Assembly (NCBI RefSeq): GCF_029892425.1
Contig: NZ_JARXWB010000002.1
Location: 1 to 64,000 of the forward strand
Source of the DNA: Bradyrhizobium sp. BR13661
GTDB lineage: Bacteria > Pseudomonadota > Alphaproteobacteria > Rhizobiales > Xanthobacteraceae
Length of the DNA: 64,000 nucleotides
Direction of reading: 5' to 3'
Made by a program: the position numbers and the translations under genes. Below, in pieces: positions 9,783 to 19,358 of the stretch (its first letter is position 1; each line of letters opens with the position of its first letter). The notes beneath the pieces are model-generated. The model was not told the origin of the DNA, made no database searches, and saw nothing but the letters and a program-made list of their open reading frames with translations.

Positions 9783-11780
9783 ATGAAAATGCGTTTGTCG
9801 ATCTCTTCGGCCATCGTTGCGTTTGGCCTTCTCCTGGTGCTGGGTTTCTCGGCGGTGCTGGCGACCAGCGTCTACGCGTTGCGCGAGCTGAAGGTCGGCG
9901 GGCCGCTGTATTCCGACATCAAGCTGGGTAACGATCTCGTCGCCGACATTCTGCCGCCTCCGGCCTACGTGCTCGAAGCCTATCTGGTCGCAACCCTGGC
10001 AATGCGGGAGCCGGACCAACTGACCGCTCACGGCGAGCGCCTGGTGCAGCTCCGGAAGGACTATGAAGATCGCAAGGCATTCTGGAGCGCGTCCAGCCTG
10101 GCCGCAGATCTGAAGGCCGCGCTGGTTTCCAAATCGGATGTCGAGGTTCAGAAGTTCTGGAAGTTGGTATTCGATCAGCTCATGCCGGCCCTCTCGGGCA
10201 AGGACACGGCGTCGGCCGAGCGGGCTTACGCGCAGTTGAAGGACACTTACACGGCCCATCGCGGCATCATCGACGGCATCGTCGAGGGGGCCAACAAGCA
10301 GAACGCCGACATGGAAAAGCTCGCCGCCGAGCGCGACGCCTTCATTTCCTATGTCGTGTGGGGCGTTTCCGCCGTCGTGCTTGCCCTGATCGTCGGCGGT
10401 ATCGGATTCGTCGCTTTCGGGGTGGTGCGCCCGATCGTTCGAATGACCGGCGCGATGCAGAAGCTCGCGACAGGAGATCTCTCTGCGGACGTACCTTATG
10501 CGACGCGCCGCGACGAAGTGGGCTCGATGGCCAGCGCGCTGGCCGTGTTCAAGCAGGGCGCGCTCGACAATGCGCGGCTGCGCGAGGAGCAGGTTCGCAA
10601 CGAGGAACAGGCAAACGGGGCGAAGCGCAAGGCACTGCTGGACATGGCTGCCACCGTGGAGCGCGAAACCGGTGCATCGGTCGAGACGGCCACCGGCGCG
10701 ACCGAGGGTGTGGAGCGTGCGGCCACCAATCTCTCGGATATCGCGCGTGATTTGTCGATGGAATCGCAAGGCGTCGCCGCGGCCTCCGAGCAGGCCCTTG
10801 CGAGCGCAGATACCGTCTCCGCCGCGGCAGAAGAGCTGACGGCATCGATTCGCGAGATTTCAGGACAATTGGCGCGCGCAAGCCAGGTCACTGCGTCGGC
10901 GGTTGCCGGTCGCGAGCAGGCGCGGACGACCATTCAGGCCCTGTCGGGGTCCGTGAAGAAGATCGCCGAAGTCTCCGATCTGATCGGAGGCATAGCCGGC
11001 CAGACCAATTTGCTTGCCTTGAACGCAACGATCGAGGCCGCCCGCGCGGGCGAGGCCGGTCGTGGCTTCGCGGTGGTGGCGGCCGAGGTCAAATCCTTGT
11101 CCAACCAGACGGCCAAATCGACCGAAGAGATTGCCCGGCTGATCGCGGAGATTCAGCAATCGACGCAGGCCGCTGTCGATGCGGTAGAGGAGATGGGCGG
11201 CCAAATCGCCGAGATTGACGGCGTCGCGACTTCGGTTGCCGCGGCCATGGAGCAGCAGGATGCTGCGACACGGGAGATCGCGCGGTCGATCCAGGAGTCG
11301 GCCTCCGCGGCCAAGCAAGTGTCCACCAAGATCGCCCGCGTCAGCCAGGACGCCGATTCCGTCAACGCGCGCGCGGCCGAGATGCGCGACGCGATCTCCG
11401 GCGTGTCCTCGAACCTGTCGTCGTTGCAATCGGTGCTCGTTCGCACCGTGCGCAGTTCGGCGGCGGAGGTCGATCGTCGTCTCGGCAAGCGCTATCCGAC
11501 CGATCTGGAAGTGACTGTCACGGACAGCCGGCAAGCGATGCACGCGACAGCTTTGGTCGACCTTTCAGAAGGTGGTGCCTGGATCCGCTGCGCGCCCCAG
11601 CTCGGCCTCAACGAGACCGGCGTGCTGCGTATCAAGGGATTTGCATCGGCGCTCCCCTTCACCGTGCGGACTCTCGATGGTGAAGCCGCGCACGTCGCCT
11701 TTACCCTTGGAGACGCTCAAAGGGCAGAGCTCGGCCGCTACATCGCTCGGAATCTTGAAGAAGAAACGGCGGCGGCCTGA
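9783..11780 (+). CDS. Transmembrane chemotaxis receptor with C-terminal PilZ domain
   Basis: This 665-residue receptor has a membrane segment (about 9-29), a periplasmic helical sensor (30-186), a second membrane segment (187-214), a HAMP linker (213-265) and a long signalling coiled coil. The hairpin tip contains [20 protein letters not shown]. The last ~100 residues form a PilZ domain, with GKRYPTD and the later [10 protein letters not shown] matching the c-di-GMP-binding RxxxR / DxSxxG pattern. It therefore probably couples chemotaxis output to c-di-GMP level. I chose ATG 9783; a second ATG lies two codons on, and a TTG 15 bases earlier is less likely. The ligand is unknown. Confidence 0.93.
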   Translation: MKMRLSISSAIVAFGLLLVLGFSAVLATSVYALRELKVGGPLYSDIKLGNDLVADILPPPAYVLEAYLVATLAMREPDQLTAHGERLVQLRKDYEDRKAFWSASSLAADLKAALVSKSDVEVQKFWKLVFDQLMPALSGKDTASAERAYAQLKDTYTAHRGIIDGIVEGANKQNADMEKLAAERDAFISYVVWGVSAVVLALIVGGIGFVAFGVVRPIVRMTGAMQKLATGDLSADVPYATRRDEVGSMASALAVFKQGALDNARLREEQVRNEEQANGAKRKALLDMAATVERETGASVETATGATEGVERAATNLSDIARDLSMESQGVAAASEQALASADTVSAAAEELTASIREISGQLARASQVTASAVAGREQARTTIQALSGSVKKIAEVSDLIGGIAGQTNLLALNATIEAARAGEAGRGFAVVAAEVKSLSNQTAKSTEEIARLIAEIQQSTQAAVDAVEEMGGQIAEIDGVATSVAAAMEQQDAATREIARSIQESASAAKQVSTKIARVSQDADSVNARAAEMRDAISGVSSNLSSLQSVLVRTVRSSAAEVDRRLGKRYPTDLEVTVTDSRQAMHATALVDLSEGGAWIRCAPQLGLNETGVLRIKGFASALPFTVRTLDGEAAHVAFTLGDAQRAELGRYIARNLEEETAAA

Positions 11781-11862
11781 GGACTGCCGCAACAGGCGCA
11801 TCTGTCGCTGGTGTCCGCGATTGTGATCGTGCAGTATTGTGCGACACGGGGGCATCGTGGTC

Positions 11863-12924
11863 ATGACGAATCCGCAACTTCTGGCGGTCAGTGAGCCCAG
11901 CTATCTTACCGCCGCGTTGCGCAAGGCGGGTGCGCTGGACGCCGGCGCCGTGCGTGAGGTGAAGGTGCTGGATGAACGCGACACCTTGGTGTCGCACATC
12001 ACCCGGCTCGGTCTGCGCTATGTCGGCGAGTCCACCGGTTCGCCGCAGACCCTGATCCTCAAGACGCCGCACGCCGATTTTGCCAAGACGCTCGCGCAGG
12101 GCGGTCGGCACGAGGTGACCTTCTATACGAAGCTTGCACCGAAAATGCCTCGGGGACTGGTGCCGCGCTGCTTCGACGGGCGTTCTGAGGACGAGAGCGG
12201 GGCGTGGCATCTCCTGCTCGAAGACCTCACCGATAGTCATGAGCTCGCGACCGTGCCGACGCTGCCGCCGTCGCGCGATCAGTCGATGGCTATCGTCACG
12301 ACCCTGGCGCGCATGCATGCGGCGTGGTGGAATCATCCCGATCTCGGCGAGACCGTCGGCACCTGGGCCAGCCCCGAGGACAGCGCGGCGCGCATGGAGA
12401 CCTTTGCCGGTCATTACGATCGCTTTGCCGATGAGCTCGGCGACCGCCTGAGTGAGGAGCGGCGTATCCTCTACCGCCGCCTGATCGAGCAGTCGGAGCG
12501 GTTATCCCAGCGCTACCATTCGCGCCGCCATGTCACCATCGTTCACGGCGATGCGCATACCTGGAATTTCCTGCTGCCGCGGGCCGGCGTCGCGGACACC
12601 GTGCGCATCTTCGATTTCGAGCTGTGGGGCATCAATGTCCCCACCAACGACCTCGCCTATATGATGGCGATCCAATGGTATCCCGAGCGCCGGCAGGCGC
12701 TCGAGCGGGCATTGCTCAACCGCTATTATGAAACGCTGCTTGCACACGGTGTCGCCGGCTACACACGCGGCGCGCTTGACCAGGATTATCGCTGGTCGGT
12801 GCTCTGGCACATCACCAAGCCGGTCTGGCAATGGGCCATCAACCTCCCGCCGGGGATTTGGTGGAACAATCTGGAGCGCGTGATGATGGCGGTCGAGGAT
12901 CTCGGCTGCGAGGAGTTGTTGTAG
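11863..12924 (+). CDS. Phosphotransferase family protein (aminoglycoside phosphotransferase/kinase fold)
   Basis: This 353-residue protein has the small-molecule kinase fold of the APH / choline kinase / ecdysteroid-kinase-like group. The Brenner-type catalytic loop is VHGDAHTWNF (about residues 227-236), the metal-binding segment is RIFDFELWG, and the N-lobe has the nucleotide-holding segment LILKTPHADF. The substrate is not predictable; many relatives in proteobacteria act on lipids or small hydroxyl compounds, not antibiotics. The ATG at 11863 is preferred over in-frame GTG codons at 11839 and 11857. A palindromic repeat follows and the gene converges with the efflux operon. Confidence 0.8.
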   Translation: MTNPQLLAVSEPSYLTAALRKAGALDAGAVREVKVLDERDTLVSHITRLGLRYVGESTGSPQTLILKTPHADFAKTLAQGGRHEVTFYTKLAPKMPRGLVPRCFDGRSEDESGAWHLLLEDLTDSHELATVPTLPPSRDQSMAIVTTLARMHAAWWNHPDLGETVGTWASPEDSAARMETFAGHYDRFADELGDRLSEERRILYRRLIEQSERLSQRYHSRRHVTIVHGDAHTWNFLLPRAGVADTVRIFDFELWGINVPTNDLAYMMAIQWYPERRQALERALLNRYYETLLAHGVAGYTRGALDQDYRWSVLWHITKPVWQWAINLPPGIWWNNLERVMMAVEDLGCEELL

Positions 12925-12930
12925 CGGGTC

Positions 12931-13052
12931 TGGTGTCCCGGGCGCGGTGCAGCGTGTAACGCTGCGCCGCAGAACCGGGACCCAGTATGCCGCGGCATGG
13001 GCCCCGGCTCTGCAGCGCATCACTTGCGTGCTGCGCCGCGTCCGGGGCACGA
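12931..13052. repeat. Palindromic intergenic repeat between converging genes
   Basis: A long imperfect inverted repeat with arms around GGTGTCCCGGGCGCGG and CGCGTCCGGGGCACG, and inner GGGACCCAG / TGGGCCCC pieces. It lies exactly between the stop codons of the phosphotransferase and the efflux pump and could act as a terminator for both strands. Confidence 0.75.
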
Positions 13053-13062
13053 GATCGCGCGG

Positions 13063-14619
13063 CTACTCCATCACCGCATGTTCCGGCCCGGCCGCCTGCT
13101 TGCGCAGCGTGGCCTTGGTCGAGCCGATCATCAGCGCCAGCGGAATGGTGCAGAGAATGAAGAACATCACCAGCTGGTAGTCGTGCGCGAAGGCGATGAT
13201 CTGCGACTGCACGCTGACCATGCGGTCGGCCATGGCGCGGCCGGCATCGGTGGAGAGATTGATCATGCCGCGCACATCAGGCATCTGGAGCGCCTGATTG
13301 AACGGGTTGATGTGCTCCGAGAGGATCGCATAGGTCTTGCGCGTGCCCTGGGTCAGCTGGGCGATCACGATGGAGATGCCGACCGAGCTTGCGACGTTGC
13401 GCAGGAGCGTCAGCATCGAAGTGCCGTCGGTGCGCAGATGGTTCGGCAGCGTCAGGAACGACACCGTCGACAGCGGCACGAAGACGAGACCGAAGCCAAA
13501 ACCCTGGATCACGCTGACGATGACGATCTCCGGCACCTGGGTCTGGTCGGTCCAGCCGGTCATCTGGAACAGCGAGGCCGCCGTCAGCGTCAGGCCGCAG
13601 ATGATCAGCGTGCGCGCCTCGATGTACTTCATGATGCGGCCGACCATCATCATGGCGAAGAAGGTGCCAAAGCCTCGGCTGGCGAGCAGGCCGCCGGCGG
13701 TCATGATGGGATAGCCGATCACGTTCTGAAGGTAGGGCGAGGCCAGCGCCATGGTCGAATACAGCACGAGGCCCATCACCGTCATGAAGATGCAGCCGGT
13801 GAGGAAGTTGCGGTCGCGGAACAGCGCGAACTGGATGAACGGTTTTGAGGTCGTGAACGAGTGCGCAAAGAAGTAGTAGAACGCGATCCCTGAGATGATG
13901 AACTCGGTCACGATCTCGACCGATTCGAACCAGTCGAGCTGCTCGCCGCGGTCGAGCGCGAGCTGAAGCGCGCCGATCGCGATGGCCAGCGCGGCAAAGC
14001 CGAACCAGTCGAATTTGAGGCTGAGATTCTTGTCGGTCTCGTCCATGAAGACGGCGAGCCCGAGCACGGTGATCGCGCCGAACGGCAGGTTGACGAAGAA
14101 CACCCAGTGCCAGGAATAGCTCTCGGTCAGCCAGGCGCCGAGCGAGGGGCCCATGATCGGGCCCATCATCACGCCCATGCCCCAGATCGACATCGCGGTG
14201 GCGCGTTCCTGCAGCGTGTAATAGTCGAGCATGACGGACTGCGACAGCGGCACCAGCGCCGCTCCGAACACGCCCTGCAGCAGGCGGAACAGCACCATCT
14301 GGTTGATGTCCTGCGCGAGGCCGCAGAGCACGGACGAGAAAGTGAAGCCGGCCGCGCAGATGATGAAGATGCGCTTGCGGCCGAAGCGATTCGATATCCA
14401 GCCCACCGGTGCCGTCATGATCGCGGCGGCGACGATGTAGGAGGTCAAGACCCAGTTGATCTGGTCCTGCGACGCCGACAGCGTGCCCTGCATGTAGGGC
14501 AGCGCGACGTTGGCGATGGTCGTGTCGAGCGCCTGCATGATGGTCGCCGTCATGGCGCAGATCGTCACCATGTTCCGGCGCAGGCCGGGGACCATCAGGG
14601 CGGGATTGGACTCCGCCAT
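13063..14619 (-). CDS. DHA2-family MFS multidrug efflux pump (EmrB-like)
   Basis: This is a drug:proton antiporter of the 14-helix DHA2 family. It has 518 residues. The N-terminal LDTTIANVALPYMQG motif (with the key Asp in helix 1), NRFGRKR loop motif and repeated MGPIMGPSLG motif C are all present. The start is at 14619, four bases after the stop of the adaptor gene; the open frame extends further upstream but into the adaptor gene. It works with the HlyD-type adaptor encoded just upstream and an outer membrane channel not present here. The MarR gene ahead of both is the likely repressor. Confidence 0.93.
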   Translation of the reverse strand: MAESNPALMVPGLRRNMVTICAMTATIMQALDTTIANVALPYMQGTLSASQDQINWVLTSYIVAAAIMTAPVGWISNRFGRKRIFIICAAGFTFSSVLCGLAQDINQMVLFRLLQGVFGAALVPLSQSVMLDYYTLQERATAMSIWGMGVMMGPIMGPSLGAWLTESYSWHWVFFVNLPFGAITVLGLAVFMDETDKNLSLKFDWFGFAALAIAIGALQLALDRGEQLDWFESVEIVTEFIISGIAFYYFFAHSFTTSKPFIQFALFRDRNFLTGCIFMTVMGLVLYSTMALASPYLQNVIGYPIMTAGGLLASRGFGTFFAMMMVGRIMKYIEARTLIICGLTLTAASLFQMTGWTDQTQVPEIVIVSVIQGFGFGLVFVPLSTVSFLTLPNHLRTDGTSMLTLLRNVASSVGISIVIAQLTQGTRKTYAILSEHINPFNQALQMPDVRGMINLSTDAGRAMADRMVSVQSQIIAFAHDYQLVMFFILCTIPLALMIGSTKATLRKQAAGPEHAVME

Positions 14620-14623
14620 CGGA

Positions 14624-15799
14624 TCAGTCCTTGTCCTGATCTTTGTCCTGGCTCGCGGTCGCCGACAGGCCGAGCAGGCCGGCGAGCGAGCGCTGGTGGC
14701 CGGTGTCGATGGTGGCATAAACGCTCATGCCGGCCTTCAGCTTCTTCACGTATTTGTCGCTCTCGTCGAAGTAGATCCTGACGGGCACGCGCTGCACGAC
14801 CTTGACGAAGTTGCCGGTGGCGTTCTGCGGCGGCAGGATCGCGAATTGCGCGCCGGTGCCGGGCGAGAGCGAACCGATCTTGCCCTTGAAGACGTGGTTC
14901 GGGAACGCGTCGACCTCGAGGGTCACAGGTTGTCCTTCGGTGACGTAGGTGAGGTCGCTCTCCTTTGGATTGGCGTCGACCCAGGGATGGGTGACGTCGA
15001 TGATGGAGAACACCGGCGTGCCGGCGGTGACGTAGCGGCCGAGCTGGATCTGCTCGACCTGGGTCGCGATGCCGCCCATTGAGGCCCGCACCACGGCGTG
15101 GTCGAGATTGCGTTCGGCGTTGTCGAGCTTGGACTTGGCAGAAACGTAAGGCGGGAATTTCTCCAGCGGCAGCTCGGTGTCGCCGAGCAGCTGCGTCTTG
15201 GCGGCGGAGATCTGCTGCTTGACGTATTGCGCAATCGAGCCCGACGTGACCAGCGCGTTCGAGGCGTTGTCGAGGTCGAGCTGCGAGCCAAAGCTGTTCT
15301 TGACCAGCGCCTGCTTGCGCTCGACGTCACGCTGCTTCAGGTCGACGCCCTTCTGGGCGAGATCGAGCATGTCGCCATAGATCTTGATGTTGGCGCGAAG
15401 GTTGTCATAGGTCGTCTGCGCCTGCATCAGCTGCGCCTTGGCCTCGTCCACCGCGAGGCGGAACGGCACGGGGTCGATCTCGAACAGTTCGTCGCCCTGC
15501 TTGACCAGCTGGCCTTCCCTTACCACGACCTTCTGGATCTTGCCGGAGATGTCGGGCGTCACCAGCACCTTCTGTGCGCCGACATAGGCATCGTCGGTGC
15601 CGACATAGCGGCCGCCATTGAGATAGAAGGTGACGCCGGCGATGACGGCAACGATCGGCAGCACCACCATCAGCAGGAAGCGGCGATAGCGGCGCAGGCC
15701 GGCGATGAAGCGGCGGCGCGGATCGGTGCCGGCCTTCTTGGTCGGCTTGCCGCCGTCGATCTTCTGCTCGGGCTGGAATTTGAGGACTTGTTCAGCCAT
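14624..15799 (-). CDS. HlyD-family membrane fusion protein (EmrA-like)
   Basis: This is the periplasmic adaptor of the EmrAB-type tripartite pump. Of its 391 residues, about 1-35 are cytoplasmic, one membrane anchor follows (about 39-60), and then comes the biotinyl-lipoyl-like beta domain (VGAQKVLVTPDISGKIQKV), a long coiled-coil hairpin (about 110-220) and the beta-barrel (PVFSIIDVTHPWVDANPKE). The C-terminus ends in a charged Asp/Lys repeat. Its first eight bases overlap the end of the MarR gene, and its stop lies four bases before the pump start, so the three genes form a tight operon. Confidence 0.94.
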   Translation of the reverse strand: MAEQVLKFQPEQKIDGGKPTKKAGTDPRRRFIAGLRRYRRFLLMVVLPIVAVIAGVTFYLNGGRYVGTDDAYVGAQKVLVTPDISGKIQKVVVREGQLVKQGDELFEIDPVPFRLAVDEAKAQLMQAQTTYDNLRANIKIYGDMLDLAQKGVDLKQRDVERKQALVKNSFGSQLDLDNASNALVTSGSIAQYVKQQISAAKTQLLGDTELPLEKFPPYVSAKSKLDNAERNLDHAVVRASMGGIATQVEQIQLGRYVTAGTPVFSIIDVTHPWVDANPKESDLTYVTEGQPVTLEVDAFPNHVFKGKIGSLSPGTGAQFAILPPQNATGNFVKVVQRVPVRIYFDESDKYVKKLKAGMSVYATIDTGHQRSLAGLLGLSATASQDKDQDKD

Positions 15800-16289
15800 A
15801 GCGCTGCTCCTTACGTGCTTGTTCCGCTCCGCTGTTCTGGATCGCGGTTCGCACGTTTTCCTTGATGGTTTCGAGTTGAGTGAGGAGACGGTGGGCGTCC
15901 GCCGGGCTGATGCCGTCGAGCGCGTTCGCCGTGAGTTCCGATTTCAGGCCGCTCATCTTGCCGAGCAGCGCGCGGCCGGCCTTCTTGAGATAGAGGCGCT
16001 TGACCCGGCGGTCGGTGGCATCGCTGCGGCGCTCGATCCAGTCGCTGTCGCAGAGCTTGTCGATCAGCCGCGTCAGCGTGATCGGCTGCATCTCCAGGAG
16101 TTCCGCGAGTTCCGACTGCTTCATGCCTTCGCTGCGCTCGACCTTGGCCAGCACCGCCCACTGCGCGCGGGTGATGCCGAAGCGCGAGGCCTCCTTGTCG
16201 GCATAGACGCGCAACAGGCGGTAGAGCTCGCCGAGCGTGAACAGGAAGTTCTGGTCGACAGACCCGCGGGTCATAAGCTTGGTCTCCAA
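15792..16289 (-). CDS. MarR-family transcriptional regulator of the efflux operon
   Basis: This 165-residue winged helix-turn-helix regulator has the MarR recognition region (about residues 55-95, QSELAELLEMQPITLTRLIDKL) and the wing with RRSDATDRRVKRLYLKKAG. It is the first gene of the efflux operon and overlaps the adaptor gene by eight bases. MarR proteins usually repress their own operon and release it on binding a drug or phenolic ligand; the palindrome upstream at 16304-16317 would be the operator. A second in-frame ATG five codons inside is an alternative start. Confidence 0.93.
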   Translation of the reverse strand: METKLMTRGSVDQNFLFTLGELYRLLRVYADKEASRFGITRAQWAVLAKVERSEGMKQSELAELLEMQPITLTRLIDKLCDSDWIERRSDATDRRVKRLYLKKAGRALLGKMSGLKSELTANALDGISPADAHRLLTQLETIKENVRTAIQNSGAEQARKEQRYG

Positions 16290-16303
16290 TGAGCTTGAAT
16301 ATA

Positions 16304-16317
16304 ATAAGCAAGCTTAT
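16304..16317. promoter_or_regulatory. Probable MarR operator
   Basis: ATAAGC-AA-GCTTAT is a perfect inverted repeat 15 bases upstream of the marR start, set in the AT-rich part of the divergent gap between marR and zur. Its size and placement are those of MarR autoregulatory operators. A half-site, ATAAGCTT, recurs at 16273-16280 in the first codons. Confidence 0.65.
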
Positions 16318-16430
16318 GATTATTTCACGGCGGGTTAACGCGACGCTGTCCCGCAGCAAAAGCATGGCTGACCGCCGCGGCGTCGGTCGTGCTTTGGGTT
16401 CCCCGGCCGAAATGCTAGAAGGCGGGCCGA

Positions 16431-16925
16431 ATGACCCTCGCAACGCCGGCCTTTCCGACGCCCGACCATGATCACGGCCGCTGCACCGCGGACGCGCTGG
16501 CGCATGCGGAAGCGGTTTGCGAGGCTCGCGCGCAGAAATTCACGCCGATCCGGCGCCAGGTGCTCGGGGCCTTGCTCTCCAGCCATCGGCCGCTCGGCGC
16601 CTATGAGGTGATTGACGAACTCGCCAAATCGATGCCGCGGCCGGCACCGATCACAGTCTACCGTGCTCTCGATTTCTTGATGGCGAACGGCCTCGTGCAC
16701 CGCATCGAAAGCCGCAACGCCTATCTCGCTTGCGCAGCCCATGACCACGATGCGACCTCGGCGGTCGCGTTCCTGATCTGCGAGCGCTGTGGTCTTGTCG
16801 GCGAGATCCCATCAGGATCGTTTGCCGGGGAACTCAACGCTGCGGCGCGCGCCTCAGGCTTCGCGCCAAAGCTGTCCGTGGTCGAGATCACGGGCATCTG
16901 CACCCATTGTCAGAAAACGTCTTGA
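16431..16925 (+). CDS. zur: Fur-family zinc uptake regulator Zur
   Basis: This is a 164-residue Fur-fold repressor. The winged helix (about 38-95, with PITVYRALDFLMANGLVHR) is followed by a dimerisation domain. Cys117/Cys120 (ICERCG) and Cys157/Cys160 (CTHC) form the structural zinc site, and the HDHD segment at 104-107 is a likely sensory metal site. The Cys pairs and the long, His-containing N-terminus favour Zur over Fur, Irr or Mur. It starts divergently from the MarR operon. No znuABC or other zinc transporter genes are next to it, and I see no clear Zur box in its own upstream region. Confidence 0.85.
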   Translation: MTLATPAFPTPDHDHGRCTADALAHAEAVCEARAQKFTPIRRQVLGALLSSHRPLGAYEVIDELAKSMPRPAPITVYRALDFLMANGLVHRIESRNAYLACAAHDHDATSAVAFLICERCGLVGEIPSGSFAGELNAAARASGFAPKLSVVEITGICTHCQKTS

Positions 16926-16960
16926 AGCAACAACGGCGCAAAGCCGGGTCTCGGGAAGAA

Positions 16961-17914
16961 ATGTCCTCACCTCAAGCCATTCCGTCCGCCGGTCGCCCCC
17001 TCAGTGCCGGCGCCATCGCACTGATGCTCATGCTGTGCCTGACCTGGGCCTTCAACCAGATCGCGGTGAAGCTGGTGCTGCCGGACATTCCGCCAATGCT
17101 GCAGGCGATGATCCGTTCAATGGGCGCGCTGCCGGTGTTGTTCCTGATCGGCACGTTTCGTGGTGTTAAGTTCTTCGAGAATGACGACACGTGGAAGCCG
17201 GGCCTGATCGCCGGGCTCATGTTCGGCATCGAATTCGTGCTGATCTTCCAGGGCCTGCGACTGACCTCGGCGTCCCGCGCCGTCGTGTTCCTCTACACGG
17301 CGCCGTTCTTCGTCGCGCTCGGCTCCTATCAGGTGCTCGGCGAGCGTCTTGGCAGCACGCAATGGCTGGGCCTCGCTGTGAGCTTTGCCGGCGTCGCTCT
17401 CGCGATCGGCGTGCCGCAGGCCAATGTCGATTCGCACGTTCTGCTCGGCGATCTCATGATCGTGCTCGGTGCATCGCTGTGGGCCGCGACCACGCTGGTG
17501 GCCAAGGGCACGCGACTGCGCTTTGCTGCGCCGGAGAAGGCACTCGGCTATCAGGTCGCGACCTCGATCCCTATCCTGGGCTGCGCCGCCTGGCTGTTCG
17601 GCGAATCCATCACCCACACCCCGTCGCCGCTGTCATTCGCCTTGATGGCCTTCCAGGCGATCTGGGTGGTCGGAACCACGTTCACGCTTTGGTTCGCGCT
17701 GGTGAAGGCCTATTCGGCCAGCAAATTGTCGGCTTTTACCTTCATCACCCCTTTGTTCGGCGTGGTGGGTAGCTATTTCATCATGCACGACACCCTAAGT
17801 CTGGCCTTCGGGGCGGCAGCCGTCCTTGTAATTGCTGGGCTTTTTCTGGTTAACCGTCCGAGCCGAGAGGCCGCGACGCCGGCGGATGCATTGCTGAACG
17901 TCACCAAAACCTGA
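16961..17914 (+). CDS. EamA/DMT-superfamily inner membrane exporter
   Basis: This 317-residue protein has about ten membrane helices in two EamA repeats (about 20-150 and 165-300). The repeats show the usual features: LTWAFNQIAVKL in helix 1, and FLYTAPFFVALGSYQVLGERL and FITPLFGVVGSYFIMHD at the ends of each repeat. Members export amino acids, nucleobases or other metabolites; the substrate cannot be told here. I chose ATG 16961 because the longer frame would start inside zur with TTG. It is followed twelve bases later by ispG. Confidence 0.85.
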   Translation: MSSPQAIPSAGRPLSAGAIALMLMLCLTWAFNQIAVKLVLPDIPPMLQAMIRSMGALPVLFLIGTFRGVKFFENDDTWKPGLIAGLMFGIEFVLIFQGLRLTSASRAVVFLYTAPFFVALGSYQVLGERLGSTQWLGLAVSFAGVALAIGVPQANVDSHVLLGDLMIVLGASLWAATTLVAKGTRLRFAAPEKALGYQVATSIPILGCAAWLFGESITHTPSPLSFALMAFQAIWVVGTTFTLWFALVKAYSASKLSAFTFITPLFGVVGSYFIMHDTLSLAFGAAAVLVIAGLFLVNRPSREAATPADALLNVTKT

Positions 17915-17926
17915 TATTTGGAGCCC

Positions 17927-19210
17927 ATGAACAAGCTCGAAAACACCATCTATTCCGACATCGCAGGCCCGGCGCCGCGTCATCACACCACCCAGGTCAA
18001 GGTCGGCGACGTCGCCGTCGGCGGCGGTGCGCCGATCGTCGTGCAGTCGATGACCAACACCGACACTGCCGATATCGACGGCACCATCGCCCAGGTCGCA
18101 GCGCTCGCGCGCGCCGGCTCCGAGATGGTCCGCATCACCGTGGACCGCGAGGAAGCTGCTGCCGCCGTTCCGCACATTCGCGATGGCCTCGCCAAGCGTG
18201 GCATCACCACGCCGCTGATCGGCGATTTCCACTATATCGGTCACAAGCTGCTCGCGGCCTATCCGGCCTGCGCCGAGGCGCTTGCGAAGTACCGCATCAA
18301 TCCCGGCAATGTCGGCTTCAAGGACAAGCGCGACACCCAGTTCGCCGACATCATCGAGATCGCGAACAAGAACAACAAGCCGGTCCGCATCGGCGCCAAT
18401 TGGGGTTCGCTCGACCAGGAGCTGCTGACCAAGCTGATGGACGAGAACGCCGCGTCCGCCAATCCGCGTGACGTCCGCGCGGTGACGCGCGAGGCGATGG
18501 TGCAGTCGGCGCTGCTCTCGGCCGCGCGCGCCGAAGAGCTCGGCATGCCCAAGGATCGCATCATCCTCTCCGCAAAGGTTTCTGCGGTGCAGGATCTCAT
18601 CGCGGTCTATCAGGATCTCGCCTCGCGCTCCGACTACGCCATCCATCTCGGCCTCACCGAGGCCGGCATGGGCACCAAGGGCATCGTCGCGTCCTCGGCC
18701 GCGCTCGGCATTCTCTTGCAGCAGGGCATCGGCGATACCATCCGCATCTCGCTGACGCCGGAGCCCGGCGGCGACCGCACCCGTGAAGTGCAGGTCGGCC
18801 AGGAACTGCTGCAGACCATGGGCTTCCGCACCTTCGTGCCGCTGGTCGCGGCGTGCCCCGGCTGCGGCCGCACCACCTCGACCACGTTCCAGGAGCTGGC
18901 AAGCTCGATCCAGGAATTCATCCGCGACGAGATGCCGAACTGGAAGAGCAAGTATCCCGGCGTCGAGGAGCTCAACGTCGCGGTGATGGGCTGCATCGTC
19001 AACGGCCCCGGCGAATCCAAGCACGCCAATATCGGCATCTCCTTGCCCGGCACCGGCGAAGCGCCGGCCGCGCCCGTCTTCGTCGACGGCAAGAAGTTCC
19101 GCACGCTGCGTGGTCCCACCATCTCCGCCGACTTCAAGGCGCTGGTGATCGACTACATCGACCAGCGCTACGGCCAGGGCGCCAAGGTGCCGGTGACGGC
19201 GGCGGAGTAG
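17927..19210 (+). CDS. ispG: 4-hydroxy-3-methylbut-2-en-1-yl diphosphate synthase IspG
   Basis: IspG is the [4Fe-4S] enzyme of the MEP isoprenoid pathway that reduces MEcPP to HMBPP. The 427-residue product has the TIM-barrel part ([16 protein letters not shown] at about 34-49, later [14 protein letters not shown]) and the C-terminal cluster domain, with cysteines in [11 protein letters not shown] and [11 protein letters not shown]. The ATG at 17927 has GGAG four bases upstream. The final codons form a hairpin with the sequence just past the stop. ispA, a later isoprenoid gene, lies 8 kb away on the other strand. Confidence 0.97.
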   Translation: MNKLENTIYSDIAGPAPRHHTTQVKVGDVAVGGGAPIVVQSMTNTDTADIDGTIAQVAALARAGSEMVRITVDREEAAAAVPHIRDGLAKRGITTPLIGDFHYIGHKLLAAYPACAEALAKYRINPGNVGFKDKRDTQFADIIEIANKNNKPVRIGANWGSLDQELLTKLMDENAASANPRDVRAVTREAMVQSALLSAARAEELGMPKDRIILSAKVSAVQDLIAVYQDLASRSDYAIHLGLTEAGMGTKGIVASSAALGILLQQGIGDTIRISLTPEPGGDRTREVQVGQELLQTMGFRTFVPLVAACPGCGRTTSTTFQELASSIQEFIRDEMPNWKSKYPGVEELNVAVMGCIVNGPGESKHANIGISLPGTGEAPAAPVFVDGKKFRTLRGPTISADFKALVIDYIDQRYGQGAKVPVTAAE

Positions 19211-19222
19211 GTTTACTCCGCC
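19201..19222 (+). terminator. Hairpin overlapping the ispG stop codon
   Basis: GGCGGAGTA at 19201-19209 pairs with TACTCCGCC at 19214-19222 across a four-base loop. The stop TAG lies in the left arm and loop. There is no T-run, so it may be a mild terminator or a 3' end stabiliser. Confidence 0.5.
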
Positions 19223-19240
19223 AGCGCCCCACACTCTGCT

Positions 19241-19276
19241 GTCGTCCCGGCTGCGCTTACGCTTGTCCGGGACGAC
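19241..19276. repeat. Short palindromic intergenic repeat
   Basis: GTCGTCCCGG at 19241-19250 and CCGGGACGAC at 19267-19276 form a perfect 10-bp stem around a 16-base loop that contains the CTGCGCTTACGCTTG core. It is a short version of the repeat class seen at 39.7 and 45.1 kb. Confidence 0.75.
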
Positions 19277-19358
19277 GATTGTGCTTGCGGTGCAGATTGC
19301 ACATCCATCACCGCGCGCTACGATGCCTCCCAATCAGAACCATCGGGAGACATCGCCC

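Noticed and set aside
17795..19333. 512-codon minus-strand frame opposite ispG
   Set aside because: ispG on the plus strand is certain; the opposite frame has no recognisable motif.
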